Of a DNA stretch of 64,000 nt, positions 28,557 to 37,028 are shown one piece after another. The position numbers and the translations under genes are program-made. The notes beneath the pieces were generated by a model. That model was not told where the DNA came from. It worked only from the letters and a program-made list of their open reading frames with translations, and searched no databases. How positions within the stretch are numbered: the stretch's first letter is position 1; the number at the start of each line of letters is the position of its first letter. The stretch is from Pseudolabrys sp. GTDB lineage: Bacteria; Pseudomonadota; Alphaproteobacteria; Rhizobiales; Xanthobacteraceae. Location: assembly GCA_022841665.1 (NCBI GenBank), contig JALHRB010000001.1:62001-126000 (forward strand), read 5' to 3'.

Positions 28557-28960
28557 GCGACCTTAACGGCCTGGCCCATCAGCAGCCGGCCTTCGCCAAG
28601 TTTCTCGGCATGAAGATCACGCACGTATCGGCCGACCGCGTGACGGCCGAACTTCCGATGCGCGAGGACCTCAACAACCGGTTCAACATCATGCATGGCG
28701 GCGCCATCATGGCACTGGCGGACAATTGCGGCGGCACCGCCGCTTCCGCCAACCTCAAGCCGGGACAATCGACCACCACGATCGAGAGCAAGACCAACTT
28801 CTTCGCCGCCATTCCGATCGGCGACGTGGCCAAAGCCGAATGCACGCCGCTGCACAAGGGCCGCACCACCATGGTCTGGCAGACGCGCATCACGCGTAAC
28901 GACGGCAGATTGTGCGCGCTGGTGACGCAGACGCAGATGGTGCTCGAGCCGAAAAAGTAG
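28553..28960 (+). CDS. PaaI-type hot-dog thioesterase
   Basis: 135 residues from the ATG in the ATGA overlap with the upstream hydrolase. The hot-dog helix motif NNRFNIMHGGAIMALADNCG is present, with the HGG turn and the catalytic Asp downstream, and TIESKTNFFAAIP and GRTTMVWQTRITRNDG as the strand pattern. Such enzymes hydrolyse aromatic or acyl-CoA thioesters. The two genes form a small esterase operon after the peroxiredoxin terminator. Specific CoA substrate unknown. Confidence 0.9.
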   Translation: MSDLNGLAHQQPAFAKFLGMKITHVSADRVTAELPMREDLNNRFNIMHGGAIMALADNCGGTAASANLKPGQSTTTIESKTNFFAAIPIGDVAKAECTPLHKGRTTMVWQTRITRNDGRLCALVTQTQMVLEPKK

Positions 28961-28962
28961 CG

Positions 28963-29856
28963 TCAGCCGGCTTTTGGGGCCGGCGCGGCCGCGCCGCGGT
29001 TGGCCAGCACGACACCCACCGCGCAGACGACCATGCCTGCAATCGACAGCGCGTCGAGCTTTTCGCCGAACAGGACATAGGCGAGCACCGCCGTGACCGC
29101 CGGCACCAGATAGAACAGGCTGGCAAAGCGCGTCGCCGCCGAGCGGCGGATCAGCCAATACATCAGCCCGACCGCGGCGATCGACAGCACAATCACCAGC
29201 CAGGCGATGGCGAAGATGAGCTCGCCGGTCCATTCGATGGCGCGCGTCTCGAAGGCGAAGGCGGCGACGGCGAACAGGACCAGGGCGCCGGCATATTGCA
29301 CCAGGTTGCCGGTGCGCCAGTCGATGTCGCCGCAATAGCGCTTCTGATAAAGCGTGCCGAGCGTGATGCCGATGAGCGAGAGGAAGCTCGCCGCCCAGCC
29401 GAACGGCGTGCCGGCGAGCACGATGCTGCGGTCGTGCAGCACCAGCAAGACGCCGGCGAGGCCGAGCGCCAGGCCCAGCCATTGCACCCGCGTGACCGTC
29501 TCGCCCATGAAGCGGTTGGCGATGGTGGAGATGAGGATCGGCTGCAGGCCCGGAATGAGCGCCGAGATGCCCGCGGGCACGCCCTCGCTGATCGCGATAA
29601 AGACGCCGCCGAGATAGAGCCCGTGCACCAGCGCGCCGGCCGCCAGGCTGTGCCAGGCCTCCGGGCCGCTCGGCCAGCGCGCCTGCGCGATGAGCGCGAT
29701 CGCGGCCATGATGGCCACCACCAAGGCCATGCGCACGGCGAGGAAGGTCATCGGCTCGATATAAGGCAGGCCGTAGCGCGCGCCGACGAAGCCCGTGCTC
29801 CACAGCAGCACGAACAGCATGGGCGCCACGGCAATGGCCACACGGGTCAGACGCAT
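28963..29856 (-). CDS. EamA/DMT family transporter
   Basis: 297 residues with ten predicted membrane segments, the usual two EamA repeats. Typical blocks are LLWSTGFVGARYGLPYIEPM, VGARYGLPYIE, and LVIVLSIAAVGLMYWLIRR. Members export amino acids, metabolites or drugs. It converges on the thioesterase gene with a two-base gap. Substrate unknown. Confidence 0.9.
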   Translation of the reverse strand: MRLTRVAIAVAPMLFVLLWSTGFVGARYGLPYIEPMTFLAVRMALVVAIMAAIALIAQARWPSGPEAWHSLAAGALVHGLYLGGVFIAISEGVPAGISALIPGLQPILISTIANRFMGETVTRVQWLGLALGLAGVLLVLHDRSIVLAGTPFGWAASFLSLIGITLGTLYQKRYCGDIDWRTGNLVQYAGALVLFAVAAFAFETRAIEWTGELIFAIAWLVIVLSIAAVGLMYWLIRRSAATRFASLFYLVPAVTAVLAYVLFGEKLDALSIAGMVVCAVGVVLANRGAAAPAPKAG

Positions 29857-30123
29857 GAGAGGACCGGCTGATTGGAATCGGGACGGCGGGTGCCGCCGCT
29901 ATAGCATTTCCGTAAATACTTCGCTGCCCCCGCCTTCGCGGCGGCAGAGCGTGCTAGGTTCGCCGCGGGGGAAGACAACCAACGAAATCGACTTTATTGG
30001 GGGGAGCAGGCGCGGTTCCATACGCGAAGATTGCATATCAGTCTTTTCGGAACCGTAGGCGTCATCTGCGGGTTTCGTCCATTCGAGACGTCAAAACGCG
30101 TCTGGAAACCCAGGAGGACCAAA

Positions 30124-30405
30124 ATGACTGACCCGCGCTTTACCGAACCGCGCTTGGACGATCCGGTGATTCGGCGCGACCAAGGCTCGACCGGCGTTTG
30201 GGGCTGGATCGCCGGCATCGCCGTGCTGGCGCTGATCGCGTTCGTTCTGGTCGCCGGCTGGAGCAATAACAGCAGCAACACGGCATCGAACAACCCGCCG
30301 GCCACGACCAGCTCGGCTCCGAGCACGACCGGCTCCGGCGCCACTTCTCCGCGCCCGATGACGCCGGCCCCGTCGGCGCCCGCGCCGTCCAACAGCGCGC
30401 GTTAA
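30124..30405 (+). CDS. Small single-pass membrane protein with Ser/Pro/Thr-rich tail
   Basis: 93 residues from ATG 30124 with AGGAGG seven bases upstream. A short cytoplasmic N-terminus (MTDPRFTEPRLDDPVIRRDQ), one hydrophobic segment (GWIAGIAVLALIAFVLVAGW), then about 50 residues of Ser, Thr, Pro, Ala and Asn outside. No recognised domain. Followed by a hairpin and another one-pass gene of the same design, so the two are probably related in function. Confidence 0.7.
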   Translation: MTDPRFTEPRLDDPVIRRDQGSTGVWGWIAGIAVLALIAFVLVAGWSNNSSNTASNNPPATTSSAPSTTGSGATSPRPMTPAPSAPAPSNSAR

Positions 30406-30420
30406 TCGCACGTTCCTGAA

Positions 30421-30443
30421 CCCCGGCGCGTGACGCGCCGGGG
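30421..30443 (+). terminator. Perfect GC hairpin between two small membrane protein genes
   Basis: CCCCGGCGCG (30421-30430) and CGCGCCGGGG (30434-30443) form a 10-bp perfect stem with a three-base TGA loop. There is no T-run after it, so it may be a weak terminator, an mRNA stabilising stem or attenuator between the two genes. Confidence 0.5.
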
Positions 30444-30472
30444 CTCAACTATCCATTCCCCAGGATGGGACC

Positions 30473-30922
30473 ATGACACACGACGAGCGCGACCGGACCT
30501 TGCCGGCGACCATCGACAACGCCATCCACACCGATGAGCGCGTGAGCCCGATGCGCGTCGGCTTCACCTTTGCGGCGATGTTCGCTTTCGTCGCCATTTT
30601 CCTGTTCGGCCTGAACAGTCAGCGCGAGCAGGTCGCGCAGGGCGACCAGCCGGCCGCGCAGGCCAATGCGCAAGCCGCGCGCGACGCGCAGCCGCCGCCG
30701 GCGCAAAATGGGCCGAGCGCGCAGCAGAAGCAGCAGCAAGCGGGTCAGCAGCAAGGGCAGCCGGCAAGCACGACCGGCCAAGGCGGCGACCAAGTCGGCC
30801 GCGAGCCGCGGCCGGCGCAGCAGCCGCAGGCGGCGCCGCAGAAGAACCCGCCCAAGGATCAGCAGCCGTCGACGCCGAACCGCAACGACCCGCAGCCGCC
30901 GCAGGGCAATACGCAGCGGTAA
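30473..30922 (+). CDS. Small single-pass membrane protein with Gln/Pro-rich tail
   Basis: 149 residues. A basic/acidic N-terminus, one membrane segment (VGFTFAAMFAFVAIFLFGLN), then about 95 residues made almost entirely of Gln, Pro, Ala and Asn (AQKNPPKDQQPSTPNRNDP is a sample-like run). The tail is on the periplasmic side if the positive-inside rule holds. No family recognised. It shares the architecture of the gene just upstream. A cell-envelope spacer or polymer-binding role is possible, unproven. Confidence 0.65.
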   Translation: MTHDERDRTLPATIDNAIHTDERVSPMRVGFTFAAMFAFVAIFLFGLNSQREQVAQGDQPAAQANAQAARDAQPPPAQNGPSAQQKQQQAGQQQGQPASTTGQGGDQVGREPRPAQQPQAAPQKNPPKDQQPSTPNRNDPQPPQGNTQR

Positions 30923-30943
30923 AGGCGCGCCGACCGCGCCGCG

Positions 30944-31336
30944 TTATTTGCTGAACGCCACGTCCACCGGCACGCGATAGCCGTTGGCGAGGCGGTTCGT
31001 TTCATTGGCCATGCCGGTGACCGCCATCAGCTCGCCGAACATGGCGTCGGTCATGCCGGCCTTGCGCGCGGCCGCGGTGTGGCTGGCGATGCAATAGGCG
31101 CAGCCATTGGTCACCGACACGGCAAGATAAACCATTTCCTTGGTAAGCGGATCGAGCGCGCCCGGCGCCATGACCTCCTTGATGCTCTCCCAGGTGCGCC
31201 TGAGCGTGGCCGGATCGCGCGCCAGATATTTCCAGAAATTGTTCACGTCCGGGACGTTGCGCGTTTTCTTGATGTCGTCATAGACCGCGCGCACGTCCGC
31301 GCTGGCGTCGGCGTAGTCGATCGGGGCGGTGCTCAC
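30944..31336 (-). CDS. Carboxymuconolactone decarboxylase / AhpD-like family protein
   Basis: 130 residues, single CMD domain. The motif SVTNGCAYCIASHTAAARKA contains the Cys-x2-Cys and His used by AhpD-like peroxidases for thiol relay. Likely an alkylhydroperoxidase-type antioxidant protein rather than a true lactone decarboxylase. It converges on the Gln/Pro-rich gene. Confidence 0.9.
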   Translation of the reverse strand: MSTAPIDYADASADVRAVYDDIKKTRNVPDVNNFWKYLARDPATLRRTWESIKEVMAPGALDPLTKEMVYLAVSVTNGCAYCIASHTAAARKAGMTDAMFGELMAVTGMANETNRLANGYRVPVDVAFSK

Positions 31337-31449
31337 AGGGCCTCTCCTCTTTCGTCGATCCGGCGCCGAGCGACTGCAGGCTCCTGCCCGCGCCGGCAGC
31401 TTCCGTCTTCAACAATACAGATTGCCGTGCAGCCGGTCTTGGCTGGTTT

Positions 31450-32415
31450 TCAAACCGGCCGCGGGCAGCCGGCGCGCAGGTCGAACCGTTTGCCCTTGCG
31501 CGGCGCGGCGGGCTTGGGCGCGGGCGCGGGCGCGGCGCGCGTGAGGTCGGGCTTCGCCGGCTGCGACAGCTCGGCGAGCTTCTTTGCCAGATCGGCGATG
31601 CGGTGCTGGTTGATGAGCGAGCCGGTCAATGTGTTGAAGCGCACGGTGCGGATGCGCGGATCGCACGACGGATAGGGATGGAATTGCCGGCCGAAGAAGC
31701 GCAGAAAGGCCAGAATCTCGCCGTGCTCGTAGACATAGTCGAAATAGCGGTCCTTCTCGTATTTCGGCAATTCCAGCAGCGAGAAATCGCGCGTGCCGAT
31801 TACGAAGGACGTGTCGAAGGCATAGACGAAGCGGATTTTCCTGTGCGCATAGGCGACGTGTTGCGCCAGCCCGCCGCCGAGCGAGTGGCCAGCCGTGACG
31901 ATATTTGCGCAGCCCTGCCGCTCGGCAGTTTCGACCGCCTTGCCGATATTGTCGCGCGCCTGATCGTAATAGTCGTAGACGGGAGTGAGCTGGTGAAACC
32001 AATGAAAGTTGGCGACCCAGTCGTCCCAGGACGAGAATACCGTCCCGCGGTAGACGATGACGGCTTCGCGGCAGCGGCCGCGTTCGCGGCGGATCCAGAG
32101 CTGGGTGCCGACGGTGCCGGCGCAGATGCGGCCGGCCGGGCACGCAATCGGCGGCAGCAAAACACGCCGCCACGGGCCAATCTGATTGCTGCTGTCCTCA
32201 TAGGCGGCGGCGGCCAGCGCCGCATAGGGCGCATAGGCGCGGGCGACCGGCTGCGCGGGCAGAATGTCGGCCGTGCCGCCCGCGCGCACGATCACTTCAT
32301 CGCGCGCCTGGAACGGAACGAAGCTGGCGCAGCCGCCGAGCGCCAGCCCGACGGCGCCCAGCGCCACGATGCGAATGCCGGTAACGACCCAACGCACGCC
32401 ACACCCCCCGCGCAC
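31450..32415 (-). CDS. Class 3 lipase-fold lipoprotein
   Basis: 321 residues. A basic start and hydrophobic stretch end in LALGGC, a lipobox, so the protein should be a lipoprotein. The hydrolase core has VIVYRGTVFSSWDDWVANFH and IVTAGHSLGGGLAQHVAYAH (nucleophile Ser in GHSLGG), with an Asp in FVYAFDTSFV. The C-terminal 60 residues are Pro/Ala/Lys-rich and disordered. It is probably a periplasmic or outer-membrane lipase/esterase. Initiation may be at an internal GTG instead of the ATG at 32415. Confidence 0.82.
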   Translation of the reverse strand: MRGGCGVRWVVTGIRIVALGAVGLALGGCASFVPFQARDEVIVRAGGTADILPAQPVARAYAPYAALAAAAYEDSSNQIGPWRRVLLPPIACPAGRICAGTVGTQLWIRRERGRCREAVIVYRGTVFSSWDDWVANFHWFHQLTPVYDYYDQARDNIGKAVETAERQGCANIVTAGHSLGGGLAQHVAYAHRKIRFVYAFDTSFVIGTRDFSLLELPKYEKDRYFDYVYEHGEILAFLRFFGRQFHPYPSCDPRIRTVRFNTLTGSLINQHRIADLAKKLAELSQPAKPDLTRAAPAPAPKPAAPRKGKRFDLRAGCPRPV

Positions 32416-32482
32416 GCGCTGCCACCCAGCAGAACAACTTTCACGGGTGGCAGCAAGGGGGTGTTGCCGGCTTGTGCACCGG

Positions 32483-33436
32483 CTACCAGCCCATCAGCGT
32501 CTTGGTCGAGGCCTCGTTGTCCTTGAGGAATTTCACGTAGTCCGCGCCCTTGATCACGCGCGGCTCGAGGCTGAGGCTCTCGGCCTTCTGCTGGTGCTCT
32601 TTCGATTGCAGGGTCTTTTCCAGCGCGGCGGTGAGCTTGGCCTGCACGTCGGCCGGGAGGCCTGCGGGCGCGGCGATGCCGCGCGACACCGACCAGACCT
32701 GGTTGTAGCCCTGCTCCTTGAAGGTCGGCACGTTCGGCATGAAGCGCGAGCGTTCCGGCGCCATGACGCCGAGAATGCGCACGGTGCCGGCCCTGGCCTC
32801 CTCCGCCACTTCGCTGATATTGGCGCCGAGCACCTGGATATGACCGCCGAGCGCCGCGGTCTTGGCCTCGGCCGTGCTCTTGTGGTGCACAGTGATGAGC
32901 TTGATGCCGTTCTCGGCCTGGACCGAAAGAATGGCGAGATGGTCATCGGAGCCGGCGCCGAAGGCCGAGATGGTGATGGTGTCGGGGGTTTTCTTCGCCG
33001 CCTCGACGATATCCTTGACGCTCTTGAACGGCGAATCCGCCTTCACCGCCCAGATGTTGTAGTCGAGCACGTGGTTCATCAGCGGCGTGAAGCTGGCAAG
33101 CGTCTCGCTGCGCTTGTACTGCTTGTCGAGATAGCCGGCATACATGCTCGGCACGTTGAGATAGCCGATGGTGTAGCCGTCGGGCTTGGCCATCGCGAGC
33201 GCGCCCCAGCCGACCCAGCCGCCGCCGCCGGCGCGGTTCTCCACCGTCACCGGTTTGCCGAGCGCGGCCTCGAGATCCCTGGCCAGCATGCGCGCGGTGA
33301 CGTCGGTGCCGCCGCCCGCGCCGTAAGGCACGATCAAGGTGATGTTGCGCTCGGGATATTGCGCCTGCGCGGGCGCGGTCAATGCAGCGAATGCAAGCGC
33401 GGCAAGCGCGCCCAAGCACGCGGTTCGTTTGAGCAT
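32483..33436 (-). CDS. Bug/TctC-type periplasmic substrate-binding protein
   Basis: 317 residues with a signal peptide (LGALAALAFAALTAPAQAQY). The family blocks IVPYGAGGGTDVTARMLAR, VENRAGGGGWVGWGALAMAK and the distal KTLMGW end are all there. These proteins bind carboxylates for tripartite tricarboxylate transport. No TctA or TctB membrane gene adjoins it, as is common for the expanded Bug families. Ligand unknown. Confidence 0.93.
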   Translation of the reverse strand: MLKRTACLGALAALAFAALTAPAQAQYPERNITLIVPYGAGGGTDVTARMLARDLEAALGKPVTVENRAGGGGWVGWGALAMAKPDGYTIGYLNVPSMYAGYLDKQYKRSETLASFTPLMNHVLDYNIWAVKADSPFKSVKDIVEAAKKTPDTITISAFGAGSDDHLAILSVQAENGIKLITVHHKSTAEAKTAALGGHIQVLGANISEVAEEARAGTVRILGVMAPERSRFMPNVPTFKEQGYNQVWSVSRGIAAPAGLPADVQAKLTAALEKTLQSKEHQQKAESLSLEPRVIKGADYVKFLKDNEASTKTLMGW

Positions 33437-33611
33437 GTCGTCCCCCTAGGTTGAAGCGGAGAAAGTCTAGCGCACTGCGTTTGCCCGTGTCTGCGGCAAA
33501 AGGCCGGTTCCAGCCATCCCTGCCTTAGGGAATAGGCCCGGGCTCGGCGCTGTTTGTACGGGACAGCCGCGACAGGCCTGCCGGCCGGCCCGCGGGACCG
33601 GGAGAAATGCC

Positions 33612-34535
33612 ATGAATGGCCTTCGATTGACGCTGAGCGCGCTCGTGTTTTGCCTTGCCGCGCCCGCGCTGGCGCAGCAGCAGGCCCCTACCCCGCCCGT
33701 CGGCCCGGACTGGTCGAGGATCACGGTCAAGACCACCGAGCTCGGCAACCGCACCTACATGCTCGAAGGACAAGGCGGCAACGTCACCGTCGCGGTCGGC
33801 GACGACGGCGTCATCATGGTCGACGGCCAGTTCGCGCCCATGCACGACAAGCTCAAAGCCGCGATCGCCGCGGTGTCGCCGCAGCCGGTCAAGTTCCTGG
33901 TCAACACGCATCACCACGGCGACCACACCGGCGGCAACGCAGCCTTCGCCGCCGGCGGCGCCACCATCGTCGGCCACGCCAACCTGAAGACCATGCTGGC
34001 GGCCGGCACGACGAGCAACGTTACCGGCGCCAAGACGCCGCCGCAGCCGGACGGCGCGCTGCCAAAGACCACCTACACCGACGCCACCACGGTGGCAGTG
34101 AAAGGCCGCGTGGCGCAGCTCAAGCATCCCGTGGGCGCGCATACCGGCGGCGACACCTATGTCTACTTCGCCGACGCCAATGTGCTCTCGACCGGCGACA
34201 CGGTGACGATCGGCCGCTATCCCAACATCGACTTCCTCAACGGCGGCAGCATCAAGGGCATGATCGCGGCTTCGGATGCCTATCTCGCGCTGGCGAACGA
34301 CGCGACCAAGATCGTGCCCGGGCACGGGCCGCTCGCCTCCAAGGCGCAGCTCGCCGAATTCCGCGCCATGCTGGCGACGGCGCGCGACCGCATGGCGCCG
34401 CTGGTGAAGGACGGCAAGAGCCTGGACGACGTCTACGCCGCCAAGCCCTTCGCCGACCTCGACGCCAAATGGGCGGTGAGCGAGCAGGCGGCCAAGAACT
34501 TCATGCGCGTGGTCTATATCTCGCTGAAGGAGTGA
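33612..34535 (+). CDS. Secreted MBL-fold metallo-hydrolase
   Basis: 307 residues with a signal peptide (LTLSALVFCLAAPALAQQQ). The zinc motif VNTHHHGDHTGGNAAF is HxHxDH, and further ligands lie in GAHTGGDTYVYF, LSTGDTVTIG and IVPGHGPLAS. This organisation is that of the periplasmic quinoprotein-relay-like or lactamase-like group. Substrate unknown. GGGAGAAATGCC upstream gives a good ribosome site. Confidence 0.9.
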   Translation: MNGLRLTLSALVFCLAAPALAQQQAPTPPVGPDWSRITVKTTELGNRTYMLEGQGGNVTVAVGDDGVIMVDGQFAPMHDKLKAAIAAVSPQPVKFLVNTHHHGDHTGGNAAFAAGGATIVGHANLKTMLAAGTTSNVTGAKTPPQPDGALPKTTYTDATTVAVKGRVAQLKHPVGAHTGGDTYVYFADANVLSTGDTVTIGRYPNIDFLNGGSIKGMIAASDAYLALANDATKIVPGHGPLASKAQLAEFRAMLATARDRMAPLVKDGKSLDDVYAAKPFADLDAKWAVSEQAAKNFMRVVYISLKE

Positions 34536-34617
34536 AGCGGGCCATCACGTTCGATGATGGCGGCGGCATAGAAAAGGCGTGCTAACCTCCCTCCGCACTG
34601 ACCAGCGGAGGATGCGC

Positions 34618-35388
34618 GTGCCCAAGACCCCCGATTATTTCCACGGCAAGACCATCGTCATCACCGGCGCCGGCAGCGGCATCGGCCACGCCACCGCGCT
34701 CATTTTCGCGCGCGAGGGCGCCAACGTGGTCTGCGCCGACGTCAACGAGAACGCCGTCAAGGAGACGGCCGAACAGGTGAACGCGCTCGGCTCGCAGGCG
34801 CTCGCGCTCACCATCGACGTGACCAGGCGCGCGGCGGTCAACGACATGATCGAGCTCGCGCTCAACGGCTTTAACCGCGTCGACTTCCTGTTCAACTGCG
34901 CGGGCTCGGCCGTGCGCCGCTCCAAGTTCCTCGACATCGACGACGACCTGTTCGAGCGCACCTTCGACATCAACGTGAAGGGCACGTTTTACGCCATGCA
35001 GGCGGTGCTGCCGCACATGCTCAAGAACAAGTTCGGCGTGATCGTCAACGTGGCGAGCATGGCGGTGAAGCGCGGCGGGCCCGGCGCCTCGGTGCATTAC
35101 GCGGCGGCGAAGGGCGCGGTGCACACCATGACGCTCGGCGTGGCGCGCGAATTCGCAAACCAAGGCATCCGCTGCCTGTCGGTCTCGCCCGGGCCGACGC
35201 GCACGGCGTTTCAAGCCACCGCCGCGACCTCGGCCGAGATGGTGAAGCAGATGGAGGCCGACGTGCCGATGAAGCGCTTCGCCGAGCCGGAGGAAATGGG
35301 CGAGCTGGTGCTGTTCATGTGCTCGGATGCGTGCCCCTACATGACGGCGGACACGGTTTATGTGAGCGGCGGCGGTGGGTTCAGGTAA
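34618..35388 (+). CDS. SDR family oxidoreductase
   Basis: 256 residues from the GTG at 34618. GGAGG at 34607-34611 sits six bases before it; the ATG at 34612 is too close to that site to use. The cofactor motif is VITGAGSGIGHATALIFARE, followed by NCAGSAVRRS, catalytic Ser in VNVASMAVKRG, YAAAK and the C-terminal SVSPGPTRTAF. NAD(P)-dependent alcohol/ketone oxidoreductase; substrate unknown. Confidence 0.9.
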   Translation: MPKTPDYFHGKTIVITGAGSGIGHATALIFAREGANVVCADVNENAVKETAEQVNALGSQALALTIDVTRRAAVNDMIELALNGFNRVDFLFNCAGSAVRRSKFLDIDDDLFERTFDINVKGTFYAMQAVLPHMLKNKFGVIVNVASMAVKRGGPGASVHYAAAKGAVHTMTLGVAREFANQGIRCLSVSPGPTRTAFQATAATSAEMVKQMEADVPMKRFAEPEEMGELVLFMCSDACPYMTADTVYVSGGGGFR

Positions 35389-35413
35389 GGCGGCATGCGG
35401 CGCTAGTTCTTTT

Positions 35414-35515
35414 GTCGTCCCCGCGAAAGCGGGGACCCATATTCCCTGCCCTCTCGATAGACTGCGGCGTATGGGTCCCGGGCCTTCCTCGCTTCGCTCA
35501 GTCGCCCGGGACGAC
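35414..35515. repeat. Palindromic intergenic mosaic repeat (RIME-like)
   Basis: Two GC palindromes: GTCCCCGC/GCGGGGAC at the left and GTCCCGGGC/GCCCGGGAC at the right. The whole unit is bounded by GTCGTCCC and GGGACGAC. Same family as 1818-1906 and 48671-48767. Confidence 0.75.
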
Positions 35516-35975
35516 AGCGGACATAGCTCCGCCGGCCCTGTTCTTTGTCGCGGCCCGGGGTGGCCGGTCTTCCCTTCCCCTCTCGGAAATAAGAGGGACC
35601 GGAGCGCCGCGAGGCGCTTCGTAACAGAACCACGCCCTTGCGGGCGTGAGCGTCCTTCGGCGAAGGACGCGCGCCGCGCGGCGCTCCAGTGCGGCGATTT
35701 TTTCGGCGCCGGGGCCGCGCTTTCGGAGGTTCGCGCGCCTCGGCCTTCGGCTTCCGCCGCGCAACCGCCTTGCGGGCGGCCGCGTGCGCAAAACCTCGGG
35801 CGGGCCTTACCACGGCCTGCCGTCAGCGAGCTCCTCGCAGGAGGTCATATTGCCTCCGGGCGGGGTCCCGTCGCCGCCCGGGGGCTTGGGAGGTGCGTTC
35901 ATCTCCCGTCCGCAGGCGCCGCATCCCGCTCCGCCAACATGACGCCTCATGAGAGCGCCCTCAGATGAGCAGGAC
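35516..35975. other. Gene-free GC-rich stretch packed with short hairpins
   Basis: No convincing gene. Several stems with tiny loops succeed one another, including CCCTCT/AGAGGG (35578-35597), CACGCCC/GGGCGTG with a TTGC loop (35631-35648) and CGTCCTT/AAGGACG with a CGGCG loop (35651-35669). Some TTCG-type loops are seen. Open frames in either direction are Arg/Ala-rich shadows. It may be a repeat mosaic or a structured RNA locus. Confidence 0.5.
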
Positions 35976-36088
35976 GAGAGGACTATATGCCCTTACATAG
36001 GATGGGTCAACAGTCCTAGCGCGCAATTTTGTTGCTTTTTGGCGCGGAGGCAACTCGCTAGAATTGCCGGAGACGAGCGGAGGCCGCC

Positions 36089-36340
36089 ATGCCTGAAATC
36101 ATTGCCGATGTGGAGCCCGAACTCCACGCGCGCCTGGCGCAATGGGCCGACGAGCAGCAAAGGCCCCTGCCCGCGCTGGTGCGCGACATTCTCGCCGCCG
36201 CCGAGCGCGTGCGGGCGAATTACGATCCGACGATGGATTGGACGACGCGGAGCATTCGCCGCGACCGCGATGGCGGGTGTGGGCTTTGCGATGCGCTGGA
36301 GCCGCTGTTTGCCGGAGGGAAGATGAAGGCCACGACGTAA
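36089..36340 (+). CDS. Hypothetical small protein with possible ribbon-helix-helix N-terminus
   Basis: 83 residues from ATG 36089 with GCGGAGG eight bases upstream. The first 45 residues (DVEPELHARLAQWADEQQRP then LPALVRDILAAAERVRANYD) look like the beta-helix-helix of RHH DNA-binding antitoxins. The rest, with DGGCGLCDALEPLF, is unrecognised. No toxin gene follows; the next gene is a nucleotidyltransferase-like protein starting 134 bp downstream. The two may or may not be connected. Confidence 0.55.
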   Translation: MPEIIADVEPELHARLAQWADEQQRPLPALVRDILAAAERVRANYDPTMDWTTRSIRRDRDGGCGLCDALEPLFAGGKMKATT

Positions 36341-36473
36341 ACTATATAAGCACGGCGAAATGTCGTAATCGAGAAAGCCCTCCGCGCTTCGACAGGCCCG
36401 CTGCAGCACAGAAACTGGCGCGCGCGTACAGCCCGTGATATATTATTTCGATATTGAAAGCCTAGGATTGCAC

Positions 36474-37019
36474 ATGATTCCAGCCTTTAATCTTTCCGGC
36501 GTACTACCTCCTTTTACTGGGACAAATCCTACTGATCGCCCAGGTTGCTCGCCATACCGAATTCAGACCACTGAACTCGTAAACCGGTTTGCCACAACAC
36601 CAGAACGAGAACGTTTACTAACCGGCCTTTTGGACTTGCGATCAGGCCTTACCAACCTGGGCATCACCCAAGGCGTTCAGTGGATCGATGGCAGCTTCGT
36701 CGAAAATGTTGAGGTACTAAGAGGGCGCGCACCTGCGGATATCGACGTAGTCACCCTTGCAGCTCGCCCTATCCCTGACGCAGCTCAGTGGCGGCAAACA
36801 ATTCAAAGAAATCTCAACATTTTCGACTCTCAGCGTGCAAAAGACAGTTTTGGCTGCGATCATTATTTTTTGGACATTCTTAAACGGCCTGACTTGTTGG
36901 TCGCAGACACTACCTATTTCTTCGGACTATTTGCACATCAACGAGTAACGTCCATTTGGAAGGGAATGCTTGAGCTACCTCTTACATCTGACGATCATTT
37001 GGCCAGAGCGTTTCTTTAG
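36474..37019 (+). CDS. Nucleotidyltransferase-fold protein, DUF6932-like
   Basis: 181 residues from ATG 36474 with TAGGA upstream; a GTG at 36435 is also open. The start MIPAFNLSGVLPPF and the motif WIDGSFVENVEVLRGRAPAD followed by IDVVT (Gly73-Ser74, Asp89, Asp91) give the GS-x(n)-DxD signature of nucleotidyltransferases, of the type I recall as DUF6932. That family is not characterised; nucleotidyltransferase toxins such as MenA/AbiEii use the same motif to modify tRNA. GC content is distinctly lower than flanking genes. It is followed after 9 bp by an unknown gene whose ribosome site overlaps this stop. Confidence 0.7.
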   Translation: MIPAFNLSGVLPPFTGTNPTDRPGCSPYRIQTTELVNRFATTPERERLLTGLLDLRSGLTNLGITQGVQWIDGSFVENVEVLRGRAPADIDVVTLAARPIPDAAQWRQTIQRNLNIFDSQRAKDSFGCDHYFLDILKRPDLLVADTTYFFGLFAHQRVTSIWKGMLELPLTSDDHLARAFL

Positions 37020-37028
37020 GAGTCCCGG

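Noticed and set aside
35403-35952. Several small open frames in the hairpin-rich stretch
   Set aside because: Arg/Ala/Pro/Gly-rich in every frame, no ribosome sites, overlapping both strands; typical spurious calls in palindromic GC-rich repeats.
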